DNA from: Streptomyces sp. HB132
GTDB lineage: Bacteria > Actinomycetota > Actinomycetes > Streptomycetales > Streptomycetaceae
Direction: 5' to 3'
Assembly (NCBI RefSeq): GCF_016909575.1
Contig: NZ_JAFBGA010000007.1
Span: 186,001-250,000, forward strand
DNA length: 64,000 nt
Part shown: in pieces, positions 50,451 to 58,508 of the stretch
How positions within the stretch are numbered: the first letter of the stretch is position 1
Layout: the number at the start of each line of letters is the position of its first letter
The notes under the pieces: model-generated
Seen by the model: only the letters and a program-made list of their open reading frames with translations
Told to the model about the DNA's origin: nothing
Database searches by the model: none
Made by a program: the position numbers and the translations under genes

Positions 50451-51712
50451 CTCGTGGGAGTCCGTGCCGCCGCCCGGTCGGCCAGTACCTCTCGGGCCGC
50501 CCTGCTGCCGGAGGCCAGCGCGCCCTGCACGGACCCGGTGGCCCGGTAGTCCCCGCTCACGTACCGCCCGGGTGCGAAACGCGTCGTGCGGCTCAGCGGC
50601 CAGGGAGGCCGCATGGCCGGCAGGGCGCCCTCCACGGTGTAGGCGGCGACCGTGTCCCAGCTGCTCGTGTCCGTGTCGTACAGCTCGGCGAGCCGGGCCC
50701 GGACCGTCCTGTCCCCGCCCGGAGGTCCGGCGCCCAGGACGGAGGTCGACACCAGCGTGGTGCCCGGGGGCGCGTAGGTGGGGGCGACCTCGGTGAGCAC
50801 GCAGCTGTTCAGGACAGCGAGACCGCTGTCGACGACAAGGGTCGGTTCGGTCAGGGGTGACCGGTCCGCCGCGTGGTAGTACGTCGTCACCGTACGGCTG
50901 TCGGGTACCGGCAGGCCCGGCAGCAGGCGCGCGGCCGTGACCGAGTCGGTGGCCACGACGACGGAGTCGGCCGGCCGCTCGCAGCCGTCGGCCAGGAGCA
51001 CCCCGGAATCCGTGACCTCCGCGACGGCCGAACCGAGCCGGAGGGTGCCATCCGGCAGCCGGGCGGCGAGCTGGGCCGGCACGGCGCCGATGCCCCGGGC
51101 GGGGAGGCAGAGCGTGCCGCGTGCCATGCTCCGCCAGACCAGGTGGAGGAAGCGTGCCGAGGTCTCCAGGCCTTCCTCCAGGAACACCCCGGACAGGAAC
51201 GGCCGCAGCAGGTCCTCGATCGCGCGCGGTGACAGCCCGGCGCGGACGAGCGCCTCCGACGCGGTGCGGTCCCTCGTGCGGCCCAGACGCTTGGCGGGAA
51301 GCAGCACGTCACGGGCGGTGAGTGCACCGAGGGCGGCGAGGTCCCGGGCCGGGAGAACCCTCCCGGGCAGCAGCTGGGCCGCGTCCCCCGGCCGTCGGGT
51401 GGGGTCGGTGACGCGCACCCGCCCCGAGGGCGTCCGTGCGATGAGACCGGGCGTGAAGGGCCGCAGGCGCAGCGCGCGCAGGTCGACGCGCTTCTTCACC
51501 TGCGGGTAGGAGGTGTTGAAGACCTGGAAGCCACGGTCCAGCAGGAAGCCGTCCCTGCGGTCCGTACGCATCCGGCCGCCCACTCCGTCGGAGGCCTCCA
51601 GCAGTTCGACGCGGAGTCCCGCGCCGCACAGGTCGAGTGCGCAGGCCAGTCCCGCCAGGCCTGCGCCCACGACGACGGCGTCCGGCGGCGGTGGGTGCTG
51701 TCGGTTCGTCAT
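50447..51712 (-). CDS. FAD-dependent amine-oxidase-like oxidoreductase of the carotenoid locus
   Basis: Flavoprotein of 421 residues of the amine oxidase/phytoene desaturase superfamily. FAD motif AVVVGAGLAGLACALDLCGA, EASDGVGGRMRTDRRDGFLL and FQVFNTSYPQ at the N-terminus, and FAPGRYVSGDYRATGSVQGA near the C-terminus, the usual flavin-contact end. It is the first gene of the operon with crtY, crtT and crtU, coupled to crtY by ATGA. It is not the main desaturase (CrtI is separate) and its substrate is unknown; a carotenoid desaturase or isomerase role is possible. Similar oxidoreductases lie beside the crt and lit genes of other streptomycetes. Confidence 0.82.
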   Translation of the reverse strand: MTNRQHPPPPDAVVVGAGLAGLACALDLCGAGLRVELLEASDGVGGRMRTDRRDGFLLDRGFQVFNTSYPQVKKRVDLRALRLRPFTPGLIARTPSGRVRVTDPTRRPGDAAQLLPGRVLPARDLAALGALTARDVLLPAKRLGRTRDRTASEALVRAGLSPRAIEDLLRPFLSGVFLEEGLETSARFLHLVWRSMARGTLCLPARGIGAVPAQLAARLPDGTLRLGSAVAEVTDSGVLLADGCERPADSVVVATDSVTAARLLPGLPVPDSRTVTTYYHAADRSPLTEPTLVVDSGLAVLNSCVLTEVAPTYAPPGTTLVSTSVLGAGPPGGDRTVRARLAELYDTDTSSWDTVAAYTVEGALPAMRPPWPLSRTTRFAPGRYVSGDYRATGSVQGALASGSRAAREVLADRAAARTPTR

Positions 51713-52035
51713 CCACGTCCCTCGGTTCGGTCCCGTACGGCTGACGGTGCGTCAACCCGATCACGTTCCGGGCTCCGAAGCGAGCAGCCGCCACGGAGAC
51801 CGCCTCTTCGGGTGACTCGGGTGCCCTGTCCGGAGGTCTCTTCACCCGCGATCGGGATGCGCCGCGCCGCGGGACGCCCCGCCGGGGGACCCGGCCGGAC
51901 GCCGCCCCGCCCCGCGTGGCTCTGCGGCTCGTAGGGACGTGGCCACGGGCGCCCGCGAGCGGTCGGCCCCCGGACAGCCGACTGCCGGCGGTCCGGTTCC
52001 CCCGTGTGCCCGCCGGCAGTCCCGCACGCTCTCTG
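51713..52035. other. 323-bp region upstream of the crtY operon
   Basis: No supported gene. It should hold the promoter of the FAD oxidoreductase-crtY-crtT-crtU operon; I see no recognisable vegetative promoter. The left part is convergent-free and the right end carries the hairpin at 51981-52020. Confidence 0.4.
51981..52020 (-). terminator. Terminator hairpin after the gvpU-like gene
   Basis: ACTGCCGGCGG and CCGCCGGCAGT are perfect 11-bp arms with an 18-nt loop, beginning 16 bp after the gvpU-like stop. Confidence 0.6.
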
Positions 52036-52499
52036 TTACTGCGGCCGTCCCAGCGCCCAGCCCGACACATCGGCCAGACGCCCGCGCCACAGGGGCAGTC
52101 GCAGGGACCCCGTACCGCCGAAGACCATCGTGGCGTCCCTCAGATGGATCCAGCGCGGCAGCTGCGAGGTGGCCTCGCCGGCCCCCAGCTCCCTTATCCC
52201 CTGGTCCACCGTCTCGGGGAACTCCGCGATCAGGTTCGCGCCCTCACCCTCCACCTGGCGGAGGCTCCGTGCCCAGTCGGCCTTCCACGCCTCGTGGCCG
52301 ATCACGTCTCCGTGGAGTACGCCACCGGCCAGCGTGAGGGTGATCGGCAGACTGGAGCGCAGCTCTCTGTCCAGCAGCTGGATCAGCAGTTGCAGCTGCA
52401 GATCGGGCACCGGCTCGGTCACCACCGCAGCTGCAGATCGGGCACCGGCTCGGTCACCACCGCAGCTGTCTGCGGCCGTGTCTCGACAAACTCGCTCAT
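52036..52499 (-). pseudogene. gvpU-like gas-vesicle accessory gene broken by a 35-bp tandem duplication
   Basis: Encodes a GvpU-type protein of about 140 residues in its ancestral form. ATG at 52499, with GAAGGGAG upstream, starts MSEFVETRPQ. The body lies in another frame: SLPITLTLAGGVLHGDVIG, then PRWIHLRDATMV and LWRGRLADVSGW, the GvpU C-terminal block. An exact 35-bp tandem duplication after codon 10 or so shifts the frame and brings a TGA 26 codons into the ATG-initiated frame. Removing one copy restores one continuous frame. In-frame GTG codons overlapping that stop (GTGA) could allow re-initiation, so partial function cannot be excluded. No other gas-vesicle gene is in the window. Confidence 0.8.
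52399..52468. repeat. Exact 35-bp tandem duplication
   Basis: Two identical adjacent 35-bp copies, each beginning CAGATCGGGCACC and ending GCAGCTG. A third GCAGCTG heptamer stands just before the first copy (52392-52398), so slippage or recombination between GCAGCTG repeats explains the event and could reverse it. Confidence 0.95.
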
Positions 52500-52723
52500 G
52501 GACCACTCCCTTCACCTGACAAATGGCAGGTGACACCCCGTATGCCCCCGTCCTGAGCCGTCACACCACCGGAAATCGGGTGATTGGCGCACCGGCTCAG
52601 GGCCACCCGTACGTCACTGCACGCACACAGCGCGGCTTCAGCCGATACGTGGGCGGCCGACCCGCCGCGCGTGAGACACGGGTGCGCCACCCCTCCGTGT
52701 GGTGGCGCACTCGTCCGTGTGTG

Positions 52724-53935
52724 TCAGAGCCAGCGGCGGATCGGCAGGACCGCAGCCTCCCGCACCCTCTGCACCGGTGAACGGCGCTTCCACCGATGTC
52801 CGTCGATGAGGGTGCTCCGCTCCACGTCCTCCTGGAAGTGACCGTCCAGCGTGGCGGTGAACTCCCGGTCCAGGACCGCGAGCATCACCTCTTCGTCATG
52901 CTCGAGCGAACGGCGGTTGAAGTTCGTCGAACCGATCAGCGAGGCGACACCGTCCACCGTCAGGACCTTGGCGTGCAGCATGGTCGGCTGGTACTGGTAG
53001 ATCTTCACCCCGCAGGCCGTGAGCTCCTCGTAATGGTGCTGACCGGCAAGCTGGCACACCCGCTTGTCCGTGTGCGGCCCGGGGAGCAGGATCTCCACGG
53101 TGACCCCCCGGCGGGCGGCCGCGCACAGCAACCCGATGAAGTACGGGTCGGGCGCGAAGTACGCCGTGGTGAGCCGGACCCGCTCCTCGGCGGACTCCAG
53201 CACGACGCGCAGCAGGGTCTGCATGTCCTGCCAGCCGAATCCGGCCGATCCGCGGACCACCTGTACGACCGCGTCGCCAGGCTGTGTCGCGGCGACGAAC
53301 CGGTCGCGTTCGGTGAACAGCTCGTCGTGGCACTCCGCCCAGTTCTGCGCGAACGCCGCGGCCAGACCGTCCACCGCGGGGCCGTGGACCCTCACGTGGG
53401 TGTCCCGCCACTCGTTCTCGTTGCGGGCGTCACCGCACCACTCCTCGGCGATCCCGACTCCGCCGGTGAACGCCGTCTCCTCGTCCGTGATGAGGACCTT
53501 GCGGTGGCAGCGGTGGTTCTGCTTGAGCGGCGAGAGGTACAGGGGCTTGCGGAACCACGCCACCTCCACCCCGGCCTCGTCCATCAGCGCCAGCTGGCCC
53601 TTCTCGATGAGCCGGGAGCCGAATCCGTCCAGCAGCAGCCGCACCCTGACTCCGGCGCGAGCCCGCTCCGCCAGTGCCTCGGCGAAGTCGCGGGCGATGT
53701 CACCGCGCCAGTACACGAACGTCATCATGTCCACGGTGTGCTGCGCTCCGCGGATGGACTCGAGCATCGAGGTGAAGATCTGGTCCCCGTTGCGGAGGGG
53801 GACGAGTTTGTTGCCCTCGGTGGCGGCGATGCCGATCAGGCGCTCCAGCCGCCGGCGCAGCCGGTGCGCGCGCTCCGCGTAGAGGGCGTCGTCAGGTCTG
53901 GGGTGCGTGGACCGCTGGTCTATGTGGCTGGACAT
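52724..53935 (-). CDS. Phospholipase D-family cardiolipin synthase-like protein
   Basis: Protein of 403 residues with two HKD active-site motifs, as in bacterial cardiolipin synthases: CHRKVLITDEE (about 140-150) and LHAKVLTVDGVASLIGSTN (about 315-335). Each has the H-x-K-x4-D pattern. It lacks the two N-terminal membrane spans of ClsA and so resembles the shorter ClsB type, expected at the membrane face. Likely reaction: joining two phosphatidylglycerols, or another phosphatidyl transfer; hydrolase activity is possible. The gene stands alone, with normal codon use. Confidence 0.88.
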   Translation of the reverse strand: MSSHIDQRSTHPRPDDALYAERAHRLRRRLERLIGIAATEGNKLVPLRNGDQIFTSMLESIRGAQHTVDMMTFVYWRGDIARDFAEALAERARAGVRVRLLLDGFGSRLIEKGQLALMDEAGVEVAWFRKPLYLSPLKQNHRCHRKVLITDEETAFTGGVGIAEEWCGDARNENEWRDTHVRVHGPAVDGLAAAFAQNWAECHDELFTERDRFVAATQPGDAVVQVVRGSAGFGWQDMQTLLRVVLESAEERVRLTTAYFAPDPYFIGLLCAAARRGVTVEILLPGPHTDKRVCQLAGQHHYEELTACGVKIYQYQPTMLHAKVLTVDGVASLIGSTNFNRRSLEHDEEVMLAVLDREFTATLDGHFQEDVERSTLIDGHRWKRRSPVQRVREAAVLPIRRWL

Positions 53936-54169
53936 CTCTCACCTTGTGTACTGAAAGCGACGGGGCACGGCGACTGTACTCCCGCGATGTAACGGACGCG
54001 GGAACACGCTCAGCCACCCGCCGGACGCTCCTTCCTTCCGGGACCGGCAGCTGACGGGACGCCGACGGCGTTCCTGACCGCGCAGTTCGGTGCGGCAGCC
54101 GGGCTTCGACCTGCCGCTGGTCCGGGGCCGTGTACGGGGCGGCACCACGGGCCGGGCCCGACGTCAGGA

Positions 54170-54773
54170 TCAGGCCCCGGGGTATGCGCTGCCGGAGAGC
54201 GGACGCGCAAGATGGGTCGCGTTGACCGCCAGGGTGCGGGTCGTTGAGGCGACTGCCTCCGGCGGGCCGTCAAGGTCCTTGTAGTCCGCCCCCTGCTTGG
54301 CCTCCCCGACCCAGTAGGTGACAGCTCCCGGAGCCAGCGAGAATCCAGGTCGTTGAGGCCCTGGAACAGATCGGAGCTGACCTCGTGAGCACCGTCCTCG
54401 TTGCCCACCACGGCTGCCGCGGCGACCTTGCCGTACGTCGGCAGACGGCCGTGTCCGTCGGTCTGGGACAACTCGGCGTCCAGTCGCTCCAGGATGCGCC
54501 GGCAGACACTTGATCGAGGGGTGGCCCAACCAGACGGGTGTGGCGAGGAGGACGATGTCGGCCACCATGACCTTCTCGCGCAGGGCGGGCCAGGCGTCAC
54601 CGTCGCCCATGTCGAGCCGGACTCCCGGCCGGATGTCGTGATCGGCCGCGTGGACCACCTCGCCGGTTCACTCCGAGGCTCCCGAACTCGGCCATCACCT
54701 GTTCGGCGATGGGTTGGCTGCTGGAGGGGGCGGGTGACGGGCGGAGGGTGCACACGAAGGCCAGGGCGCGCAT
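54170..54773 (-). pseudogene. Flavodoxin-family FMN reductase, three frameshifts
   Basis: Remnant of a flavodoxin-like NAD(P)H:FMN reductase of about 200 residues. Pieces in order: MRALAFVCTLRPSPAPSSSQ and AEQVMAEFGSLGV; then DMGDGDAWPALREKV and IVLLATPVWLGHPS; then CRRILERLDAELSQTDGHG, AAAAVVGNEDGAHEVSSDLF and QGLNDL; then LAPGAVTYWVGEAKQGADY to the end. Frame changes are needed near 54667 (one extra base), near 54510 (extra bases) and near 54345 (one missing base). Three independent lesions argue for real decay. The order of conserved blocks is otherwise intact. Confidence 0.75.
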
Positions 54774-54935
54774 CTCGGGGGTGCCGCTTCGGGGCCGGGG
54801 TCGGACTCATCGGGTTCGGCGCCACTGTGCCCCGCGGACGCCGGGCCCACTCCGTGCAGCCGCGGAGACGACCCGTACGACACGTCCGTGGCGGCGCACT
54901 CCCGTGCCGCGACGGCCCGCGCGGGCGGAGGATGC

Positions 54936-55472
54936 TCAGAACTCGACGGAGGCGGCTTTCCGGATCGACGCGTTCATGTTGCGTTCCATCAGCCGCAGGG
55001 ACGCCTGCGCCAGGTCCCGGTGGATGTGGGCTACGGCGTCGTCGGGGACCGTCACGTCAAGATGTCGGATATGCGCGTCCAGGGCCGAGTAGAGGACGCA
55101 CTGCTCGGTGACCTGACCACAGAGCACCACACGGTTCACGTCCAACTGCGACAAGAGGTAGCTGAGCGGAGTCTCGTAGAAGATCGAGTGTCTGGCCTTG
55201 ATGACGAACAGCGAATCGGCGTCCGGCAGCACGGGCTCCACCAGACGGCGGTGGGGCCCCGCCAGTGTGGTCTCGATGATCTCGCCGTGATGGGATCGCC
55301 ACTGCCCGAAGTTGTCGTTCACGTAGATCACCGGTACACCCCGGTCCCGCGCCCGTCCGATGAGACCCACGATGTGGGGGAGCGCCTCGCGCACGGACGG
55401 AATGAGGTGCTCGGCATCCGGGTGGCCGTACGTGTTGAGCATGTCGATGACGATGAGGGCGCTTCTGCTCAT
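54936..55472 (-). CDS. Isochorismatase-family cysteine hydrolase
   Basis: Soluble hydrolase of 178 residues, nicotinamidase/isochorismatase fold. Catalytic triad: Asp10 in ALIVIDMLNTYG, Lys in FVIKARHSIF, Cys in GQVTEQCVLYSA, where the preceding Val-Thr gives the usual cis-peptide. Such proteins cleave amides, N-carbamoyl groups or enol ethers; the substrate cannot be predicted. Full length and undamaged, unlike the genes on either side. No signal peptide. Confidence 0.88.
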   Translation of the reverse strand: MSRSALIVIDMLNTYGHPDAEHLIPSVREALPHIVGLIGRARDRGVPVIYVNDNFGQWRSHHGEIIETTLAGPHRRLVEPVLPDADSLFVIKARHSIFYETPLSYLLSQLDVNRVVLCGQVTEQCVLYSALDAHIRHLDVTVPDDAVAHIHRDLAQASLRLMERNMNASIRKAASVEF

Positions 55473-55651
55473 GATTGCCTGCTCTCACCGCGCTGTGACG
55501 CGCGCAGTCGCTACGGGGCCGTGCCGTGCACGGCGTGCGGGTGGCCGCCCCGCATGACGGCACGCATCGGTCCGCGAGCCGCCCTGATCACGGCGCGGGG
55601 CTCTCCCCGTCCTTGCATACATGAATTGTCCGCAAGGTCGGGTCGGCCGGG

Positions 55652-55966
55652 TCAGGAACGTTCATCCCTGGCGGCCTTGACCGACAGGGAGCTGCCGCAG
55701 GTGGAGAAGAAGGTGTGCTCGGCATGCACCGCGTCGGCCATCAGTTCCTGGGCGCGCCGCAGGACTCCCGAGGTCCGGCGGCGGCCGTCCAACCCGCCGA
55801 AGGCCAGCATGTCACCGAGGAAAACGGCATCCCCGAGTACGTCACGTACCGAAGGTGCGGCACCGCGCGCCTGTTTGTGGCCAGGAGGGGAGAAGCCCAG
55901 CCGGCCCTTCGCCTTGTAGTCCGCCAGGGCATCGAGCACGGGTGCTTCGTGATGGTCTTCGCTCAT
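55652..55966 (-). pseudogene. Truncated Orn/Lys/Arg decarboxylase
   Basis: The 104-codon frame equals only the first ~95 residues of a PLP-dependent Orn/Lys/Arg decarboxylase: PVLDALADYKAKGRLGFSPP with the GHKQ motif, DMLAFGGLDGRRRTSGVL, AQELMADAVHAEHTFFSTCG and SSLSVKAA. Normal proteins run to about 480 residues or more and bind PLP through a lysine further on, which is missing. After SVKAA the frame continues for five unrelated residues to a stop. No further decarboxylase sequence follows, so a deletion removed the rest. Confidence 0.8.
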
Positions 55967-56002
55967 GTGGGGCGCCTTCCCTCCGGTCCCGGGGTGATCA
56001 GG

Positions 56003-56890
56003 TCAGGGCAGCGGCGTTCCGCCGGTCGCGTTCATGATCTCGCCGGTGATGAACGACGCGTTCGACGAGGCGAGAAAGACATAGGCGGGTGCCATCTCCG
56101 CAGGCTGGGCCGGCCGGCCCAGGGGGCTCTGCTTCCCGAATTCCTTGGTGTCGGGCAAGGTCGCCGGAATGAGGGGCGTCCAGACCGGCCCGGGGGCGAC
56201 CGCGTTGACGCGGATCCCGTCGGACGCCAGCATCTGGGCGAGTCCCTGGGTGAAGGTGACGATGGCGCCCTTGGTCATGGCGTAGTCCAGCAGATGAGGA
56301 CTGGGCTTGTACGCCTGCACCGAGGTGGTGTTGATGATCGAGCCGCCGGCCGGGATATGGGGCAGGGCGGTCTTGCACAGCCAGAACATGCCGTACAGGT
56401 TGGTACGCACCACACGGTCGAACTGGGAGGTCGAGATGGCGCCGATACCGTCGGGCTGGGACATCTGGTAGGCGGCGTTGTTCACCAGGATGTCGATCCG
56501 TCCGAACTCGGCCACAGCCTGCTCGATGAGGGCCCGGCACTGCTTCTCGTCACGGATGTCGCACTCCAGCGGAATCGCCCTGCGGCCCGCCTGCTCGACG
56601 AGTCGGCAGGTCTCCTGCGCTTCGCCCTTCTCCTCGGGCAGATGGGTCAGCACGACGTCCGCCCCCTCCCGTGCGAAGGCGAGGGCCACCGCGCGTCCGA
56701 TGCCGGAGTCGCCCCCGGTGACGACCGCCTTGCGCCCGACGAGGAGCCCACTTCCCACGTACGAGTCCTCGCCGTGGTCCGGTGGCGGATCCATCGGCCC
56801 CGTCCAGCCCGGATGCTCCTGGTCCTGCTGCGGGAACTCCGGCTGTGGATGGCGCCGTGTCGGGTCCTGCGGCTGCCCGGTGTCAGTCAT
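56003..56890 (-). CDS. SDR-family oxidoreductase (YhdF/YghA type)
   Basis: Short-chain dehydrogenase of 295 residues with the long N-terminal extension of the YghA/YhdF group (PQQDQEHPGWTGPMDPPPDH). Cofactor motif VTGGDSGIGRAVALAFAREG, NNAAYQ, catalytic Ser in INTTSVQAY and the YxxxK pair in LLDYAMTKGAIV; C-terminal SFITGEIMNATGG. The start at 56890 follows GAGGGAGA; earlier in-frame starts extend into the divergent promoter. Relatives are often stress-induced. Divergent from a metallophosphoesterase gene 149 bp away. Confidence 0.92.
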   Translation of the reverse strand: MTDTGQPQDPTRRHPQPEFPQQDQEHPGWTGPMDPPPDHGEDSYVGSGLLVGRKAVVTGGDSGIGRAVALAFAREGADVVLTHLPEEKGEAQETCRLVEQAGRRAIPLECDIRDEKQCRALIEQAVAEFGRIDILVNNAAYQMSQPDGIGAISTSQFDRVVRTNLYGMFWLCKTALPHIPAGGSIINTTSVQAYKPSPHLLDYAMTKGAIVTFTQGLAQMLASDGIRVNAVAPGPVWTPLIPATLPDTKEFGKQSPLGRPAQPAEMAPAYVFLASSNASFITGEIMNATGGTPLP

Positions 56891-57039
56891 CGACGTCTCC
56901 CTCTTCATGGCGGGCATGGAGTCGCGCACGCCTCGCCGCGTGCCCCCGAGGCGGTCGGTCAATCATCCCGGGCGGACGAAGAACAGGCATGTCGAGCGGA
57001 CCGGCCCCGGCGGAGCCGTGGAGAAGGTAATTTCGAATC

Positions 57040-57942
57040 ATGAGTTCCATGATCGAGCCAGTCGCGGGCGCCCAGCGGGGTGCCGGCCGCCTTCTCGCGG
57101 TCAGTGATCTCCACGTGGGGATCGCCGACAACCGCCCCCTCGCCGACCGGTTGCACCCGTCCTCGGACGAGGACTGGCTCATCGTGGCAGGGGACGTGGC
57201 AGAGCAGCCCGAAGAGATCGAACGCACGCTCGAACTGCTCGCGGGGAGATTCGCCCATGTGGTGTGGACCCCCGGGAACCACGAGTTGTGGACCGTGGAC
57301 ACGGACCCGGTCCGGCTGCGTGGCCAGGCAAGGTACGAGCACCTCGTCCAGGTGTGCAGAGAGCTGGGCGTGACCACGCCCGAGGATCCCTATCCCCGGT
57401 GGCAGGGTGCGGACGGCCCCGTTGCCGTCGCGCCCGTGTTCCTGCTGTACGACTACACCTTCAGGGTCCCCGGAACGGCGACCAAGGAGGAGTCACTGGC
57501 CCGCGCCCACGAGGCGGGTGTCGTCTGCACCGACGAGTACCTGCTGCACCCCGACCCCTATCCGACCCGGGACGACTGGTGCAGGGCGCGGGTGGCCCTC
57601 ACCGAGAAGCGTCTGGCCGGGCACGACCCGGAGGTGCCCCTCGTGATCGCCGGGCACTGGCCTCTGCTGCGGGAACCCACCTCCGTGATGTGGTATCCGG
57701 AGTTCGCCCAGTGGTGCGGCACGGAACTCACCGCCGACTGGCACCGCCGTTTCAATGTCGCAGCCGTCGTCTACGGTCACCTCCACATCCCGCGCACGAC
57801 CTGGCATGACGGTGTGCGGTTCGAGGAGGTCTCGATCGGCTACCCCCGGGAGTGGCGCAAGCGTGGCCACCCGCGAGGGCTGCTGCGGCAGATCCTCCCC
57901 TACGAGGAGCGGCCCCCGGCGGCGGGAACCGCTGCCCCGTGA
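57040..57942 (+). CDS. Metallophosphoesterase
   Basis: Calcineurin-like phosphoesterase of 300 residues with a dinuclear metal site: AVSDLHVGIADNRP, VAGDVAE, TPGNHELW, VIAGHWPLLRE and VVYGHLHIPRTTW supply the metal ligands in the canonical order. In many actinomycetes close relatives lie beside a phosphopantetheinyl-transferase gene; here there is none. Cytoplasmic. A second ATG three codons in is an alternative start. Confidence 0.88.
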   Translation: MSSMIEPVAGAQRGAGRLLAVSDLHVGIADNRPLADRLHPSSDEDWLIVAGDVAEQPEEIERTLELLAGRFAHVVWTPGNHELWTVDTDPVRLRGQARYEHLVQVCRELGVTTPEDPYPRWQGADGPVAVAPVFLLYDYTFRVPGTATKEESLARAHEAGVVCTDEYLLHPDPYPTRDDWCRARVALTEKRLAGHDPEVPLVIAGHWPLLREPTSVMWYPEFAQWCGTELTADWHRRFNVAAVVYGHLHIPRTTWHDGVRFEEVSIGYPREWRKRGHPRGLLRQILPYEERPPAAGTAAP

Positions 57943-57961
57943 CAACGGAAGGCCGGGTCGG

Positions 57962-57994
57962 CCGGGGAGCGGTGTCAAGACTTCCGCTCCCCGG
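57962..57994. terminator. Bidirectional terminator
   Basis: CCGGGGAGCGG and CCGCTCCCCGG, perfect 11-bp arms around an 11-nt loop between the convergent phosphoesterase and TPR genes. Confidence 0.7.
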
Positions 57995-58014
57995 GTCCTG
58001 GCTGCCGGCGTCCG

Positions 58015-58389
58015 TCACCCCTCGTGTTCCTGCTCCTTCGCGGGCTCGGATCCGAGCGCGCCGGTCATCGCGTCGTTCATCCGCAGATGCGTGGCCGCCT
58101 CCGCGTCCCGGCCCTGACGTTCCAGGGTGCGTCCGAGCATCAGTCGCGCGTACTCCTCGACGGGGTTGCGCTCCAGCACCTCACGCAGTTCGGCCTCCGC
58201 CTTGGCCAGCCGGGCCGAGTGGTAGTAGGCGCGAGCCAGCAGCAGCCGCGGCGCCACCAGGTCCGGCGCCTCCTGCACCAGGCCACCGAGGATCCGGGCC
58301 GCGGTCAGGTACTCCTTCGCCTCGAAGAACAGCTGCGCGCGGTCCCAGCGGTCGGCGGGCGTGCCGAACTCGTAGTAGACGTCTTCCAC
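58015..58389 (-). CDS. Tetratricopeptide-repeat protein
   Basis: Small helical protein of 124 residues made of about three TPR units from residue 13 to 110: RAQLFFEAKEYLTAARILGG, PRLLLARAYYHSARLAKAEA and ARLMLGRTLERQGRDAEAAT. Likely a protein-binding adaptor. Divergent from the pirin gene, from which it is separated by an unusually AT-rich 119-bp spacer, so the two are probably regulated together. Confidence 0.87.
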   Translation of the reverse strand: MEDVYYEFGTPADRWDRAQLFFEAKEYLTAARILGGLVQEAPDLVAPRLLLARAYYHSARLAKAEAELREVLERNPVEEYARLMLGRTLERQGRDAEAATHLRMNDAMTGALGSEPAKEQEHEG

Positions 58390-58434
58390 TTCTCCTCCTC
58401 GGGCGTGATGCCTTCGGACGCGTCAACACGACGA

Positions 58435-58463
58435 AGTAGTTAAACATTCCACTAAATTTTCGG
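58435..58463. promoter_or_regulatory. AT-rich divergent promoter of the TPR and pirin genes
   Basis: GTAGTTAAACATTCCACTAAATTTTCGG is the most AT-rich stretch of this part of the window and lies midway between the two divergent genes. On the minus strand it reads TTTAGTGGAATGTTTAAC. It could be a -10 region for either gene or a MarR-type operator; the exact element is not resolved. Confidence 0.35.
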
Positions 58464-58508
58464 CGTGGGACCGGCGCTCCACGGTCGTACGGGAATAGGT
58501 TGTGCGCC

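Noticed and set aside
52399..52468. 35-bp repeat considered as a CRISPR unit
   Set aside because: Only two copies, directly adjacent without spacers, inside a coding sequence; a simple tandem duplication.
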